Assembly: GCA_039683515.1 (NCBI GenBank)
Contig: JBDKRG010000009.1
Coordinates: 1-64,000, forward strand
Source of the DNA: JAJFUE01 sp039683515
GTDB lineage: Bacteria > Sumerlaeota > Sumerlaeia > MVZB01
Direction of reading: 5' to 3'
DNA: 64,000 bases
The notes under the pieces: model-generated
Databases searched by the model: none
Told to the model about the DNA's origin: nothing
What the model saw: the letters and a program-made list of their open reading frames with translations, nothing else
Position numbers and translations under genes: made by a program
In this document: piece by piece, positions 9,215-17,480 of the stretch
How the letters are laid out: each line of letters opens with the position of its first letter
Position numbering within the stretch: the first letter of the stretch is position 1

Positions 9215-9565
9215 CTACTCCTGGGCCTGCCGGCGCCGCCGCCGCGCTTTCTGCTTGCGGATTTTATCGGCGACGTGCGCGGCGGGTGATGCCGCGCCGA
9301 GGGCGGCCCCTTCGAGCAGCTCGCACATGCGCCGCCGGGCATAAAAGCGATTGAGCCCCTGCGAGCGGGTCTTCTGCATCTTGACTTCGAGGCCGGTGGG
9401 GAGGTGGCGAAGCCGTACGCAGGTGGCCGAGCGGTTCACATTCTGGCCGCCGGGGCCGCCCGAGCGGATGAAGCTTTCGTCCAGGTCGCTTTCGCGCAGT
9501 CCGCACGCTTCCATCCGCCGGGCAAGCTCGGCTTCTTTTTCAGGGGTTACGCCAAAGTGGGGCAT
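9215..9565 (-). CDS. Small GGQ release-factor-like protein (ArfB/ICT1-type ribosome rescue)
   Basis: The 116-residue protein contains the catalytic motif GGPGGQNVNRSA near residue 36, which in release factors and ArfB places Gln in the peptidyl-transferase centre to hydrolyse peptidyl-tRNA. It lacks the codon-recognition domains of RF1/RF2 and ends in a basic tail (KIRKQKARRRRRQ), as in ArfB, where the tail enters the empty mRNA channel of stalled ribosomes. The length fits the 'peptide chain release factor-like' family. It starts 3 bases after the stop of the Tyr-rich secreted protein, so the two are likely co-transcribed although no functional link is obvious. Confidence 0.85.
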   Translation of the reverse strand: MPHFGVTPEKEAELARRMEACGLRESDLDESFIRSGGPGGQNVNRSATCVRLRHLPTGLEVKMQKTRSQGLNRFYARRRMCELLEGAALGAASPAAHVADKIRKQKARRRRRQAQE

Positions 9566-9568
9566 CGG

Positions 9569-10318
9569 TCAGCGCCCGGCGCGGCCCGCGCCGCGGGCAT
9601 GCGAGCCGCCGCGGGCCGACTTCCCGAACGAACCGGCGCTGCCGGAGGAGCGGTAAGCCGACCCGGCGTTATACGTCCGGCCGGAGCGGCTCGAATCAAA
9701 CCCCGAATACCGGCTCCCGACGCCGCGGCCGTCGGCCTGATAGCCGCCGCGCGAGTAGCTGCGCTGGTCATAGCGGATCGCATCGCGGCCGCGCCCGGAG
9801 TCGCGCCCGCCGCCGCGGCGATAGCCGTCGCCGCCGTCACGCCGGTGGTCGCGGCCGCTGTCGCGGCGGTCATCGCGGTCGTGGCCGCGCCAATTGTCTC
9901 GGTCATGGCGGTCCCGATAGTCGTAGGAACCGTAGTACCGGTAGCTCGGATAGTAATTGTAGCTGTAAGGATACCGGTAATAGGAATCGTAGTAGTACGG
10001 ATACCGGTAGGCATACCCATACGAATACGGCGAGGTGTAATAGTACGAGCCGTAGTAGGAGTATGGCCGGTAATAATAGGTGCTCGGGGCGGGGGCCGGA
10101 TACCCGATCACGGCCGGAGGCGGCGTGTAGACCGGCGTGTAATAGGAGTACGGGAACGTCAGGCTGAACGGGATGCCGACGTGGCTGCCGGCGTAATAGC
10201 CGCTCAATCCGATACCGCCGTAACCGAGGCCAAGGCCCCACGAGAAGCGATCGGCGCGCGCCGACGGCGCCAGCGCCATTCCCAGCAGAATCAGACTCAG
10301 GCAAATCGGCCGTTTCAT
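9569..10318 (-). CDS. Secreted tyrosine-rich protein with Gly/Arg/Asp-rich tail
   Basis: The 249-residue product begins with a clear signal peptide (MKRPICLSLILLGMALAPSARA). It continues as a Gly-rich linker, a strongly Tyr-rich middle (about residues 60-130, many YY and YxY pairs), and an Asp/Arg/Gly/Ser-rich tail with RDR and GGRDSGRG runs. No enzymatic domain is recognisable. The composition suggests an exported, largely disordered protein; structural or dityrosine cross-linked roles are only possibilities. GGAGG lies 9 bases before the ATG at 10318, favoured over the in-frame ATG at 10324. A smaller Tyr-rich secreted protein lies at 24461-24838. Confidence 0.75.
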   Translation of the reverse strand: MKRPICLSLILLGMALAPSARADRFSWGLGLGYGGIGLSGYYAGSHVGIPFSLTFPYSYYTPVYTPPPAVIGYPAPAPSTYYYRPYSYYGSYYYTSPYSYGYAYRYPYYYDSYYRYPYSYNYYPSYRYYGSYDYRDRHDRDNWRGHDRDDRRDSGRDHRRDGGDGYRRGGGRDSGRGRDAIRYDQRSYSRGGYQADGRGVGSRYSGFDSSRSGRTYNAGSAYRSSGSAGSFGKSARGGSHARGAGRAGR

Positions 10319-10441
10319 GGTCATCAACCTCCGGCGACGTTCTAACACGATAGACCGCCGATTCTCAGGATTGTTCCGCATCCTTTTGATGTTTTATACC
10401 ACATTTCGGGGCGCGGGACACGGCGTTTTCGACGCGGCCGG

Positions 10442-12178
10442 CTAACGCTCCGCCGGCGACTTGCGGAAAATCAGCACGCCGTGGGTGGAAGGCAGGAACC
10501 CCTGGACCGGGCCGAACGAGTGAAGCAGAAGCTCGGGACGGCTTTTGTCCTGCCAGAACACGTTCAGGGTTGCCGCCAGCCTGTAGTGCGGGGTGACCGC
10601 GTGGCCCTGGTCGACATGGGGCTTGGAGAAAAACTTGATCAGGTCCCTGGCGCCCGCCTGACCGCACAGCACCAGCCAGTCGGGGTGGCTGTCGTTGATG
10701 TAGAGCGGCGTCTTCAGGGCCCGGAGCTTGTCCTTCGGCAGCGCGGTCTTGCGCGTCAGCACGCAGTTGAACCTCACCTTGTCGCCCACGTAGAACATGA
10801 TCGGGTAGGTGTTGAAATCGGGCGAGACGAAAACGGTTTCGTCCTGGCGGGCGTTGCGGCCGAGGTAGTCGGCGACCTCGCTGACCAAGGTCGGGTAGGG
10901 CTGGTGAACCTCGCGCGCATAGGCCGGCAGCAGCCAGTAGAACTTCCACTGGCCGGGCGCCACCGACAAGGCGTTGGACGTGACCAGGACGGCAAAGAGT
11001 AGCGCCGCCAGGGGCCGGGCGAACCGGTGCGCGCGGCCCAGGACCCATCCGGCCACGCCGAACAGGAACGGCATCGATGCGATCAGGTAACGGATGTCGG
11101 CGAACTTGGTCGTCTCGGGAGTCTGCGGAGAGACGGCGGTCAGCCACGCCATGTTCAGAACCCCGAACGCGAACCACTTGATCGCGGCGCGGTTTTGCCG
11201 CGAGCCCCGGCCGCGCCACAGGAAAAACGCAAACAGCAGCAGCAGCATCCACGGCATCATGTTGGTCACGTTCAGGTCGCGGACGGTCCACCACAGCAGG
11301 ACGGCCTTCTGGCGCAGCCAGCCCCAGTTTTGGCCGGCCGGCATGTCCGGCCGCTCCCAGATGCGGCGCGAGATCGCGTACGGGAGCGTGCACGCGAGGA
11401 ACGCCGCGGCCGCGTAGCCGAGGCCGATCCAGCCGCCCATGTCGAGCGTCCGGCGATGGAAGAGCAGGTGCATGGTCGCGAGCGTGACCAGAAACACGGC
11501 GCAGACGAGCCAGTTGGAGTAAAACAGGAGGATCGAGCCGCCGGCGACCGCGGCCAGCGCCCCCCACGACCACCCGCGCATGAACCGCGAGTGCCCCCAG
11601 TAGACGACCAGGCACGCCAGCAGGCACGGCATGTAATAGCGGCACTGGCGCGCGTTGAGGAGAAATTCGGGAGAAAGCGCCATCGCCCCCGCGGCATAGA
11701 ACAGTCCGGCGCGGTCCTCGGGGAAATCTTCACGGTAGGCCACGGCCAGCATCACGAGCGCCGCCAGACCCATCAGGGCAAACGGCAGGCGCGCCGGCCA
11801 CGTCCCGACGCCCAGCAGCCGGAACGAAACCGCGGCCAGCATCGGCGCGACCGGCGGGTTGCGCGAGATCAGGTTCTCGTCCAGGATCGCGCCGTCGCGA
11901 TAGCCATACAGATTGCGGCCGTCCCAGCCGGTCAGCTCGCCGGCGGCCAGAAAGTTCCGGCCGAAAATGGCGTCCTGCGCCTCGTCGTCCCACAGGGCGG
12001 TGTTGCCCAGCCGGACGAGGCAAAGGTACGCCGCGACGGCCAGGACGATGGCCAGCGGCCAGTTGCGGGCCGAAAACAGCGGAGGGCGCGGCGCCGGAGG
12101 CGGCACAACCGCCCCGGCGGCGGGCCCGGGGGCCGATTCGGGTTTCGCGGGCGGGCGCTGTCTGGGGGGCCTGGTCAT
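10442..12178 (-). CDS. GT39/ArnT-like membrane glycosyltransferase
   Basis: The 578-residue integral membrane protein has a Pro-rich cytoplasmic N-terminus, about a dozen hydrophobic segments and the early loop motif LWDDEAQDAIFGRN. In ArnT/PMT-like (GT-C fold) enzymes this loop holds the acidic catalytic residues facing the periplasm. The family transfers sugars from polyprenyl-phosphate donors to lipids or proteins. The divergent neighbour at 12282 is a DPM1-like GT2, which makes such donors, so the two may form one pathway. AAGGA six bases before the ATG at 12178 sets the start. Acceptor and sugar cannot be read from the sequence. Confidence 0.85.
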   Translation of the reverse strand: MTRPPRQRPPAKPESAPGPAAGAVVPPPAPRPPLFSARNWPLAIVLAVAAYLCLVRLGNTALWDDEAQDAIFGRNFLAAGELTGWDGRNLYGYRDGAILDENLISRNPPVAPMLAAVSFRLLGVGTWPARLPFALMGLAALVMLAVAYREDFPEDRAGLFYAAGAMALSPEFLLNARQCRYYMPCLLACLVVYWGHSRFMRGWSWGALAAVAGGSILLFYSNWLVCAVFLVTLATMHLLFHRRTLDMGGWIGLGYAAAAFLACTLPYAISRRIWERPDMPAGQNWGWLRQKAVLLWWTVRDLNVTNMMPWMLLLLFAFFLWRGRGSRQNRAAIKWFAFGVLNMAWLTAVSPQTPETTKFADIRYLIASMPFLFGVAGWVLGRAHRFARPLAALLFAVLVTSNALSVAPGQWKFYWLLPAYAREVHQPYPTLVSEVADYLGRNARQDETVFVSPDFNTYPIMFYVGDKVRFNCVLTRKTALPKDKLRALKTPLYINDSHPDWLVLCGQAGARDLIKFFSKPHVDQGHAVTPHYRLAATLNVFWQDKSRPELLLHSFGPVQGFLPSTHGVLIFRKSPAER

Positions 12179-12281
12179 TCGCATTCCTTCACACAACCTC
12201 AGGCGCGGGCAAAACCGATTATTCTTGAGCGGGCGCCGGAGGTTCAATTATTTTCTCAGAAGGCTTGCGATCGGCGGGGCG

Positions 12282-13085
12282 ATGATTAAAGGGCGCAAAA
12301 TATTCGTGATCATGCCGGCGTACAACGCGGCCAGGACGGTCGAGCAGACGTTCCGCGACATCGACCGCGAGCTGATCGACGAGGTCGTGCTGGTCGACGA
12401 CTGCTCCGAGGACGGGACGGCGCGCAAATCGCGCGACCTCGGCATCGTCACCTACGTCCACGAAAAGAACCGCGGCTATGGCGGCAACCAGAAGACCTGC
12501 TACCGGCTGGCGCTCGAGATGGGCGCGGACGTCGTCGTCATGGTCCACCCCGACTACCAGTACGATCCGCGGCTGGCCGGCACGCTCGCCTCGATGGTCG
12601 CCAACGACGTCTACGACTGCGTGATCGCGTCGCGGATCATCGGCGGCGGCGCGCTCAGGGGCGGGATGCCCCGGTACAAGTACGTCGCCAACCGATTCCT
12701 GACGTTCGTCCAGAACATCCTCGTCGGCCAGAAGATGTCCGAGTACCACACCGGCTACCGCGCGTTCAGCCGCGAGGTGCTGCTCAGCCTGCCGCTGCTG
12801 GAGAACTCCGACGACTTCGTGTTCGACAACGAAATTCTGGCGCAGGCGATCCACTTCGGCTACCGGATCGGCGAGATCAGCTGCCCGACCAAGTATTTCG
12901 AGGAAGCCAGCAGCATCAACTTCGCCCGCAGCTGCCGCTACGGCCTCGGCGTGCTGGCCGTCAGCGCCAAGGTCATCTTGCAGCGCGCGGGCCTGGCCCG
13001 GTTTGCGTTCCTTGACCGGAACGGCAAGAAAATCCAGCCGGCGCAGGCGGCGGTCACTGCCGATGCGCGGCGGGAGCGGGTTTGA
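12282..13085 (+). CDS. GT2 family glycosyltransferase (polyprenyl-phosphate glycosyltransferase-like)
   Basis: The 267-residue protein has the GT-A nucleotide-sugar fold: VIMPAYNAARTVEQTF at the N-terminus, VVLVDDCSEDGT, and the metal-binding region HPDYQYDP. It lacks C-terminal membrane helices, so it resembles dolichol/polyprenyl-phosphate mannose synthase-like enzymes. These transfer a sugar from a nucleotide donor to a lipid phosphate at the cytoplasmic membrane. It is divergent from the GT39-like enzyme at 10442-12178 with about 100 bases between starts. An upstream open frame exists, but homology begins at the ATG at 12282. Its last 32 bases overlap the convergent higA gene. Confidence 0.88.
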   Translation: MIKGRKIFVIMPAYNAARTVEQTFRDIDRELIDEVVLVDDCSEDGTARKSRDLGIVTYVHEKNRGYGGNQKTCYRLALEMGADVVVMVHPDYQYDPRLAGTLASMVANDVYDCVIASRIIGGGALRGGMPRYKYVANRFLTFVQNILVGQKMSEYHTGYRAFSREVLLSLPLLENSDDFVFDNEILAQAIHFGYRIGEISCPTKYFEEASSINFARSCRYGLGVLAVSAKVILQRAGLARFAFLDRNGKKIQPAQAAVTADARRERV

Positions 13086-13392
13086 CGCCATACGGCTTGC
13101 GTGGGCGGATCTTCGTCAACGCGGATTTCTCTTCGCGCTGCGCATGAAACAAATCCCACCGCAATTGCAAATTCAGCCAGAAATCGGCTGAAGTCCCGAA
13201 ATACTTGGCCAGTCGCAAGGCCGTGGCCGGGGTGATTCCACGCCGGCCGCGCACGATTTCGTTGACGCGCTGATACGGGACATGGATTGCCGCCGCCAGA
13301 TCCCGCTGGGTCAGTCCGGCCGGATCCAGGAATTCCAGCAGCAACATCTGGCCAGGATGGGTTGGTGCACGATGTGTGGGAATGCGGACCAT
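13054..13392 (-). CDS. higA: HigA-type antitoxin (XRE helix-turn-helix)
   Basis: The 112-residue protein has the HigA/VapI layout: HPGQMLLLEFLDPAGLTQ, then a helix-turn-helix (QRDLAAAIHVPYQRVNEIVRG) and the family-typical RLAKYFGTSADFWLNLQ. HigA binds and neutralises HigB and represses the operon. The toxin gene lies 11 bases upstream, the usual higBA order. The ATG at 13392 matches the family start (MVRIPTHRAPTHPG). The 3' end overlaps the convergent glycosyltransferase gene by 32 bp, so its C-terminal tail may be a local extension. Confidence 0.93.
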   Translation of the reverse strand: MVRIPTHRAPTHPGQMLLLEFLDPAGLTQRDLAAAIHVPYQRVNEIVRGRRGITPATALRLAKYFGTSADFWLNLQLRWDLFHAQREEKSALTKIRPRKPYGVKPAPAAHRQ

Positions 13393-13403
13393 TTTTATAT
13401 CCT

Positions 13404-13697
13404 TCAGTGATAATCCACGATTTCGACTCCACATGGGCCCGAATCGAGCCACGTGAAACAAATCCGGTATTGTTCGTTGATCCGGATGCTGTATTGACCC
13501 TTTCGGTCACCCGAGAGCGCCTCGAGCCGATTCCCCGGAGGGACGCTTAGATCGGCGAGGGTCTTGGCGGAATCCAACTGGTCGAGTTTTCTCGCGGCGA
13601 TGCCCCATACATTGCGCGGGCAAAGTTTGCGCGCGATTTTTGTATCCCTTCCATTGAAGATGTCTTCGGTCGCGGCATTTTCGAAGGATTGGATCAT
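13404..13697 (-). CDS. higB: HigB-type toxin (RelE/ParE superfamily)
   Basis: The 97-residue protein fits HigB closely: MIQSFENAATEDIFNG at the start, RKLDQLDSAKTLADL in the helical part, and the conserved PPGNRLEALSGDRKGQYSIRIN and EIVDYH near the end. HigB toxins are ribosome-dependent mRNA endonucleases; the C-terminal His belongs to the active region. The ATG at 13697 is chosen over 13706 because family members begin MIxSF. Length and key residues appear intact, so the module is probably functional. Confidence 0.94.
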   Translation of the reverse strand: MIQSFENAATEDIFNGRDTKIARKLCPRNVWGIAARKLDQLDSAKTLADLSVPPGNRLEALSGDRKGQYSIRINEQYRICFTWLDSGPCGVEIVDYH

Positions 13698-13874
13698 GCA
13701 CAGCATGCTAGCACGGAACCCATGTTATGGAAATGGTTTTTGACTCGCATGAACGCGCCCGGGTAGAATCCCTCGCTCGCGCCCGGCCCGGCCCGTCTCC
13801 TTATGTCTCCTCATTGACTTTGCCGCGCCGTTGACTTATCACGTCAGCAGTCCGCGTTGGGGGGCGGCGGCGTG

Positions 13875-15017
13875 ATGGACAGGGAATCGACCTATTTTAT
13901 CGCCACGTTTGCGGTGTTCACGGCCTCGATGGTGCTGGCCCTGGTCGCGGCCCGGGGCCTGACCGGACTGGCCCGGCTGCTGGCCGTCAAATACGGCATC
14001 GTCAGCCACGTCACCGAGCGCTCGTCGCACACGCGCGACACGGCCCGCCTGGGCGGCCTCGGTTTGAACGGCGGCTTCCTGATCGGCGCCGGCCTGTTCC
14101 TGGCGGCCCTGTGGTTCATGCCCCACCGCGGCGCGGTCATGATCGGCTATAACCCCGAGCTCGTCGGCTGGCTGGCGATCGGCTGGGCGGGGATGTTCCT
14201 GACCGGCCTCCTCGACGACCTCCTCGACCTGCCGGCGCTGGTCAAACTCGCGCTGATGGTCATCGCGGCGACCGCCTCGGTCTGGGGCGGCCGGATGGCC
14301 CCCAACCTCGTCGAGTTCCCGTATATCCCCTCATGGCTCGACCGGGCGCTGGAGATCGCGGCGGCCGTGTTCTGGGTCATCTTCTTCACCAACGGCTTTA
14401 ATTTCATGGACGGCATGGACGGCCTGGCCGCCAACTTCGCCCGGGCCGCCGCGACGTTCATGTTCGTGTCGGTCCTCGTCGGCACGTTCATCCTCGGCGT
14501 CCCCCATATGATCCGCGGCGAGGCTTACCTGCTGCCGATCCTGGCCATGGCGTGCTGGGGGTTCCTGCACTGGAACCGCCCGCCGGCGCAGGTCTTCATG
14601 GGCGACTGCGGCAGCCTGTCGCTCGGCTACCTGCTGGCGGTCTACCTGCTGCTCGGCGCGACCCAGCGGCTTGGATTTTACCTCGGCTGGGTGACGTCGC
14701 TGACGATCCTGATGCCGTTCCTGTTCGACGTCGTGCTGACGCTGATCCGGCGCGCGCGGCGCGGCGAGAACCTGCTCAAGGCGCACAAGGAGCACCTCTA
14801 CCAGCGCTTGAACCAGACCGGCCGCGGCCATGCCCGGGTGCTGTTCGTCAACAAGTGGCTGTTTTTGATCTGCGGCGTGGCGGCCGTCCTCGGCGCGCAT
14901 TTCGGCGGCGGGTACGGACCCTGGGCGGGCTTGGCGGTGGCGCTTGCGGCGATGGTCGTTTACTGGCGGCTGGTCCTCAAGGCCGAGTCGCTGCGCGACG
15001 CCGGAAGCGGGATCTAG
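13875..15017 (+). CDS. WecA/TagO/MraY-family polyprenyl-phosphate sugar-1-phosphate transferase
   Basis: The 380-residue multi-spanning membrane protein carries family signatures: GLLDDLLDLPAL (Asp pair in a cytoplasmic loop), NGFNFMDGMDGLAANF, FMGDCGSLSLGYLL and the C-terminal KAHKEHLYQRL. These enzymes transfer GlcNAc-1-P or a similar phospho-sugar from UDP donors to undecaprenyl phosphate, starting O-antigen, teichoic-acid or exopolysaccharide repeat units. The divergence from MraY and the stand-alone location favour a WecA/TagO-like role. A G-rich stretch precedes the ATG at 13875; a GTG at 13872 is possible. It may start the glycans exported by the 46-55 kb cluster (inference). Confidence 0.88.
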   Translation: MDRESTYFIATFAVFTASMVLALVAARGLTGLARLLAVKYGIVSHVTERSSHTRDTARLGGLGLNGGFLIGAGLFLAALWFMPHRGAVMIGYNPELVGWLAIGWAGMFLTGLLDDLLDLPALVKLALMVIAATASVWGGRMAPNLVEFPYIPSWLDRALEIAAAVFWVIFFTNGFNFMDGMDGLAANFARAAATFMFVSVLVGTFILGVPHMIRGEAYLLPILAMACWGFLHWNRPPAQVFMGDCGSLSLGYLLAVYLLLGATQRLGFYLGWVTSLTILMPFLFDVVLTLIRRARRGENLLKAHKEHLYQRLNQTGRGHARVLFVNKWLFLICGVAAVLGAHFGGGYGPWAGLAVALAAMVVYWRLVLKAESLRDAGSGI

Positions 15018-15099
15018 AGGAGACGGCAGGAAGAGTTTGTCGCAGAGATGCTGAGTTTTGTCGCAGAGATCCGGAGAATTCGCAGAGACGCAGAGAAAA

Positions 15100-15240
15100 T
15101 ATTGATTCCCCCCCCTTTATATACGCCCCAACGCCATGTCGCCATGTCGCGAGCGCCCGCTCCGGGGCGCATGTCTTACCCCCGTCGGCGCTTCGCTTCG
15201 CCGGGGGCTACTCGCGTAGGCCCCGTTTGGGGCCAATAAT
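15100..15240. repeat. Multi-hairpin intergenic element
   Basis: The region between the WecA-like gene and the convergent propeller gene holds adjacent palindromes: GCGCCCGCTCCGGGGCGC near 15150, a longer CCCCCGTCGG/CCGGGGG hairpin near 15180-15208, and GGCCCCGTTTGGGGCC near 15212-15227. Before them lie CGCAGAGA-type repeats (15040-15095). No gene is seen. Confidence 0.6.
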
Positions 15241-15268
15241 TTCACTCTCCTCTTGTGAAGGCTTACGC

Positions 15269-16570
15269 CTATTGAAGCTTCGCGTTCCAGTCGCCTGGCA
15301 GCTCCATCCGGTAGAGCTCCAGGTTGTCGGTGCCGAGCCAGTTGCAGCCCCAGTACACAAAATTCCCCGTCGGGTCGAGGCTGGCGAACGCCTCGGTGAA
15401 ATAGCTCTTGGTCTTGCCGGCCGCGCCGTAGCGCATGTAGGTCGGGCCGAGCCGCCAGATGCGCGGGCGCTCGGCGGCCGGCCTGATCTCGATCATCATG
15501 ATCTGGTTGGCCGCCCATGACTCCGCCGGGTCCTCGGTCGAGTACGTCGCCATCAGGAACCAACCCTTCTTGGCGGGGTTGATCATCCGGCCGACGTGGT
15601 AGTTGGTCTTCCACCCCAATTCGGCCATGCCGATGATGTTGGTGCGCCGGCCGGCGGCCGGGTCGAACGCGAAATACCAGTCGTCCTTGTTGTCCATCGC
15701 GATGTAGACCTCGTGGCCGTCGCGGTCGAACGCCCAGCCGTCGTGGCCATGGCTTTGGGTCGGCATCTCGACGGATGTCTCGGTCGTCCCGCGCAGCAGG
15801 TCGGCCACCCGGTAAAACCGGTTCGGACGCGGCTTGTAATAGAGCAGCCACTCGCCGGTCGGCGAGATGTCGTGGCCGCCGTTGGGGAGCCGCGTGTCGA
15901 TGATTTTGCCGCTTTCGAGGTCGAGCAGGTGGATCGTGCCGAGGCCGGTGTTGAACGGCCGCCAGCGCGCCGACTGGTCGCCGTGCTGGTCCATGTCGAT
16001 CTTGTATTTGCCGCGCACGAAGTCGAACTGCTTGTTGTCGAGCGGGTCGAGGTCGACGATGAAGTTCTGGCTGCCGAACAGCCCGTCGGCGACGAGGCGC
16101 AGCTCGGTCCCGGGCCGGCCGGACAGGTCCCAGCGCGGCGCGCTGGTCTCCCCCAGCCCGTTCTTGCGCTTGTCGGCCAGCCGGATCTGCGGCCAGCCCA
16201 TGAACTGGCCGTCGCTCAGCCGGATCAGCGCGCTGATCCCGGACTGGGTCCCGTAGGCCAGGGCGTACTCGCCGGTGACGTTGACGCACGAATACTTGGA
16301 GTAGCCGTTGGTGAGGCCCAGGAGGGGGTTGCCGTCCCACTTGCGCGCCCACGGGAACTGGGCGATGTCGGTCATGCGCCGGACCGGGATCCGGGTCGCG
16401 TCGGCCGGGCGGGCCTCCATGTGGGCCGGCAGCGTGCCGGTCGTCGGGGCGATGCGGCGGTGCTCGCCGCCGGAGCGCTCGACCACGTAAATGATCGGTT
16501 TTTCGGGGGTTTCGGCCCTCGCCGGGAGGGCGGCCGCGGCCGCCAGCAGCAGGATAACGAACCGGATCAT
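15269..16570 (-). CDS. Secreted beta-propeller protein, unknown function
   Basis: The 433-residue protein starts with a signal peptide (MIRFVILLLAAAAALPARA) and is built from repeating beta-strand units typical of TolB/WD40-like propellers, for example GHDISPTGEWLLYY, GWAFDRDGHEVYIAMD and AFASLDPTGNFVYWG. No catalytic signature stands out, although the general pattern resembles oligogalacturonide-lyase-like or TolB-like propellers. GAAAGG lies 7 bases before the ATG at 16570; an in-frame ATG at 16588 is less likely. It is transcribed divergently from the response regulator at 16753 with about 180 bases between, so shared control is possible. Confidence 0.75.
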   Translation of the reverse strand: MIRFVILLLAAAAALPARAETPEKPIIYVVERSGGEHRRIAPTTGTLPAHMEARPADATRIPVRRMTDIAQFPWARKWDGNPLLGLTNGYSKYSCVNVTGEYALAYGTQSGISALIRLSDGQFMGWPQIRLADKRKNGLGETSAPRWDLSGRPGTELRLVADGLFGSQNFIVDLDPLDNKQFDFVRGKYKIDMDQHGDQSARWRPFNTGLGTIHLLDLESGKIIDTRLPNGGHDISPTGEWLLYYKPRPNRFYRVADLLRGTTETSVEMPTQSHGHDGWAFDRDGHEVYIAMDNKDDWYFAFDPAAGRRTNIIGMAELGWKTNYHVGRMINPAKKGWFLMATYSTEDPAESWAANQIMMIEIRPAAERPRIWRLGPTYMRYGAAGKTKSYFTEAFASLDPTGNFVYWGCNWLGTDNLELYRMELPGDWNAKLQ

Positions 16571-16752
16571 GGAACGGCCTTTCGCCATAAGTTTGCTTCG
16601 AACCAGAACATTATCATATAATCATCTGGTGCGAAGGTGTATCCAACGATAAAATCGATCATGGAAGCACATCCATGGATGAACAACACTTAGATGTGCA
16701 GCATTCGGTCCGGCCCCAGAACAACTGGGCGATGATGCAGCGAGGCAGGCAG

Positions 16753-17406
16753 ATGCCGACAAAAATTCTCATCGTCGACGATCACTCCGTGGTGCGCTAC
16801 GGGCTGCACCAGCTGATCGCCGACGAAACCGACCTGGAAATCTGCGGAGAGGCCTCGGGCGTCAACGAGGCCTTCGGCATGGTCGAGAGCCAGCAGCCCA
16901 ACATGATGGTCGTCGACCTGTCCCTCAAGGATGGCAGCGGCATCGAGCTGATCAAGCAGGTCAAGACCCACTACCCGCAGATCAAGATGCTGGTCTGGTC
17001 GATGCACGACGAGTTCCTGTTCGCCGAGCGCGCCCTGAAGGCCGGGGCCATGGGTTACGTCTGCAAGGACGAGCCGATCGAGTCGGTGCTCGAGGCGATC
17101 CACGCGATCATGCGCGGCAAGATCCACCTGAGCGACCGCATCGCCGACCGGCTGCTGGTCCACATGGCCGGCGGCGACCAGGAGGCCGGGCGCTCGACGC
17201 TCGACCAGCTCTCCAACCGCGAGCTGGAGGTCTTCGAGCTGATCGGCCGCGGCTGCACGCGCGGCCAGATCGCCCAGAACCTGCACCTGAGCGTCAAGAC
17301 GATCGAAAGCCACCAGGAAAACATCAAGCGCAAGCTGTTCCTGGCCAGCAACCAGGAGCTCTTCCGCCGCGCCGTCGCCTGGGTGCTCGAGAAGAAAGAA
17401 TCGTAA
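16753..17406 (+). CDS. NarL/FixJ-type response regulator
   Basis: The 217-residue protein combines an N-terminal receiver domain (ILIVDDHSVVRYGL, phospho-acceptor Asp in MMVVDLSLKDGSG near residue 55, Lys in GYVCKDEP) with a C-terminal LuxR helix-turn-helix (LSNREL...VKTIESHQENIKRKL). Phosphorylation by a histidine kinase would switch DNA binding. No partner kinase gene is adjacent; the large hybrid kinase at 35069 has its own receiver. Longer starts back to 16675 are open, but homology begins at MPTKILIVDD and GAGG lies 7 bases upstream of this ATG. Confidence 0.93.
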   Translation: MPTKILIVDDHSVVRYGLHQLIADETDLEICGEASGVNEAFGMVESQQPNMMVVDLSLKDGSGIELIKQVKTHYPQIKMLVWSMHDEFLFAERALKAGAMGYVCKDEPIESVLEAIHAIMRGKIHLSDRIADRLLVHMAGGDQEAGRSTLDQLSNRELEVFELIGRGCTRGQIAQNLHLSVKTIESHQENIKRKLFLASNQELFRRAVAWVLEKKES

Positions 17407-17411
17407 AAATG

Positions 17412-17478
17412 AGATGAGCTATGAGAGATGAGAGATGAGAGATGAGATTATTTAGTTCCGTTCTCATCTCTCATCTCT
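17412..17478. repeat. Head-to-head GAGATGA repeats (possible bidirectional terminator)
   Basis: Between two convergent genes, repeats of GAGATGA/GAGAGATGA (about 17412-17442) face inverted copies TCTCATC (about 17461-17478). The arms can form a long imperfect hairpin around a central AT-rich loop. Its site between two stop codons fits a role in ending transcription from both sides. Confidence 0.6.
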
Positions 17479-17480
17479 CA

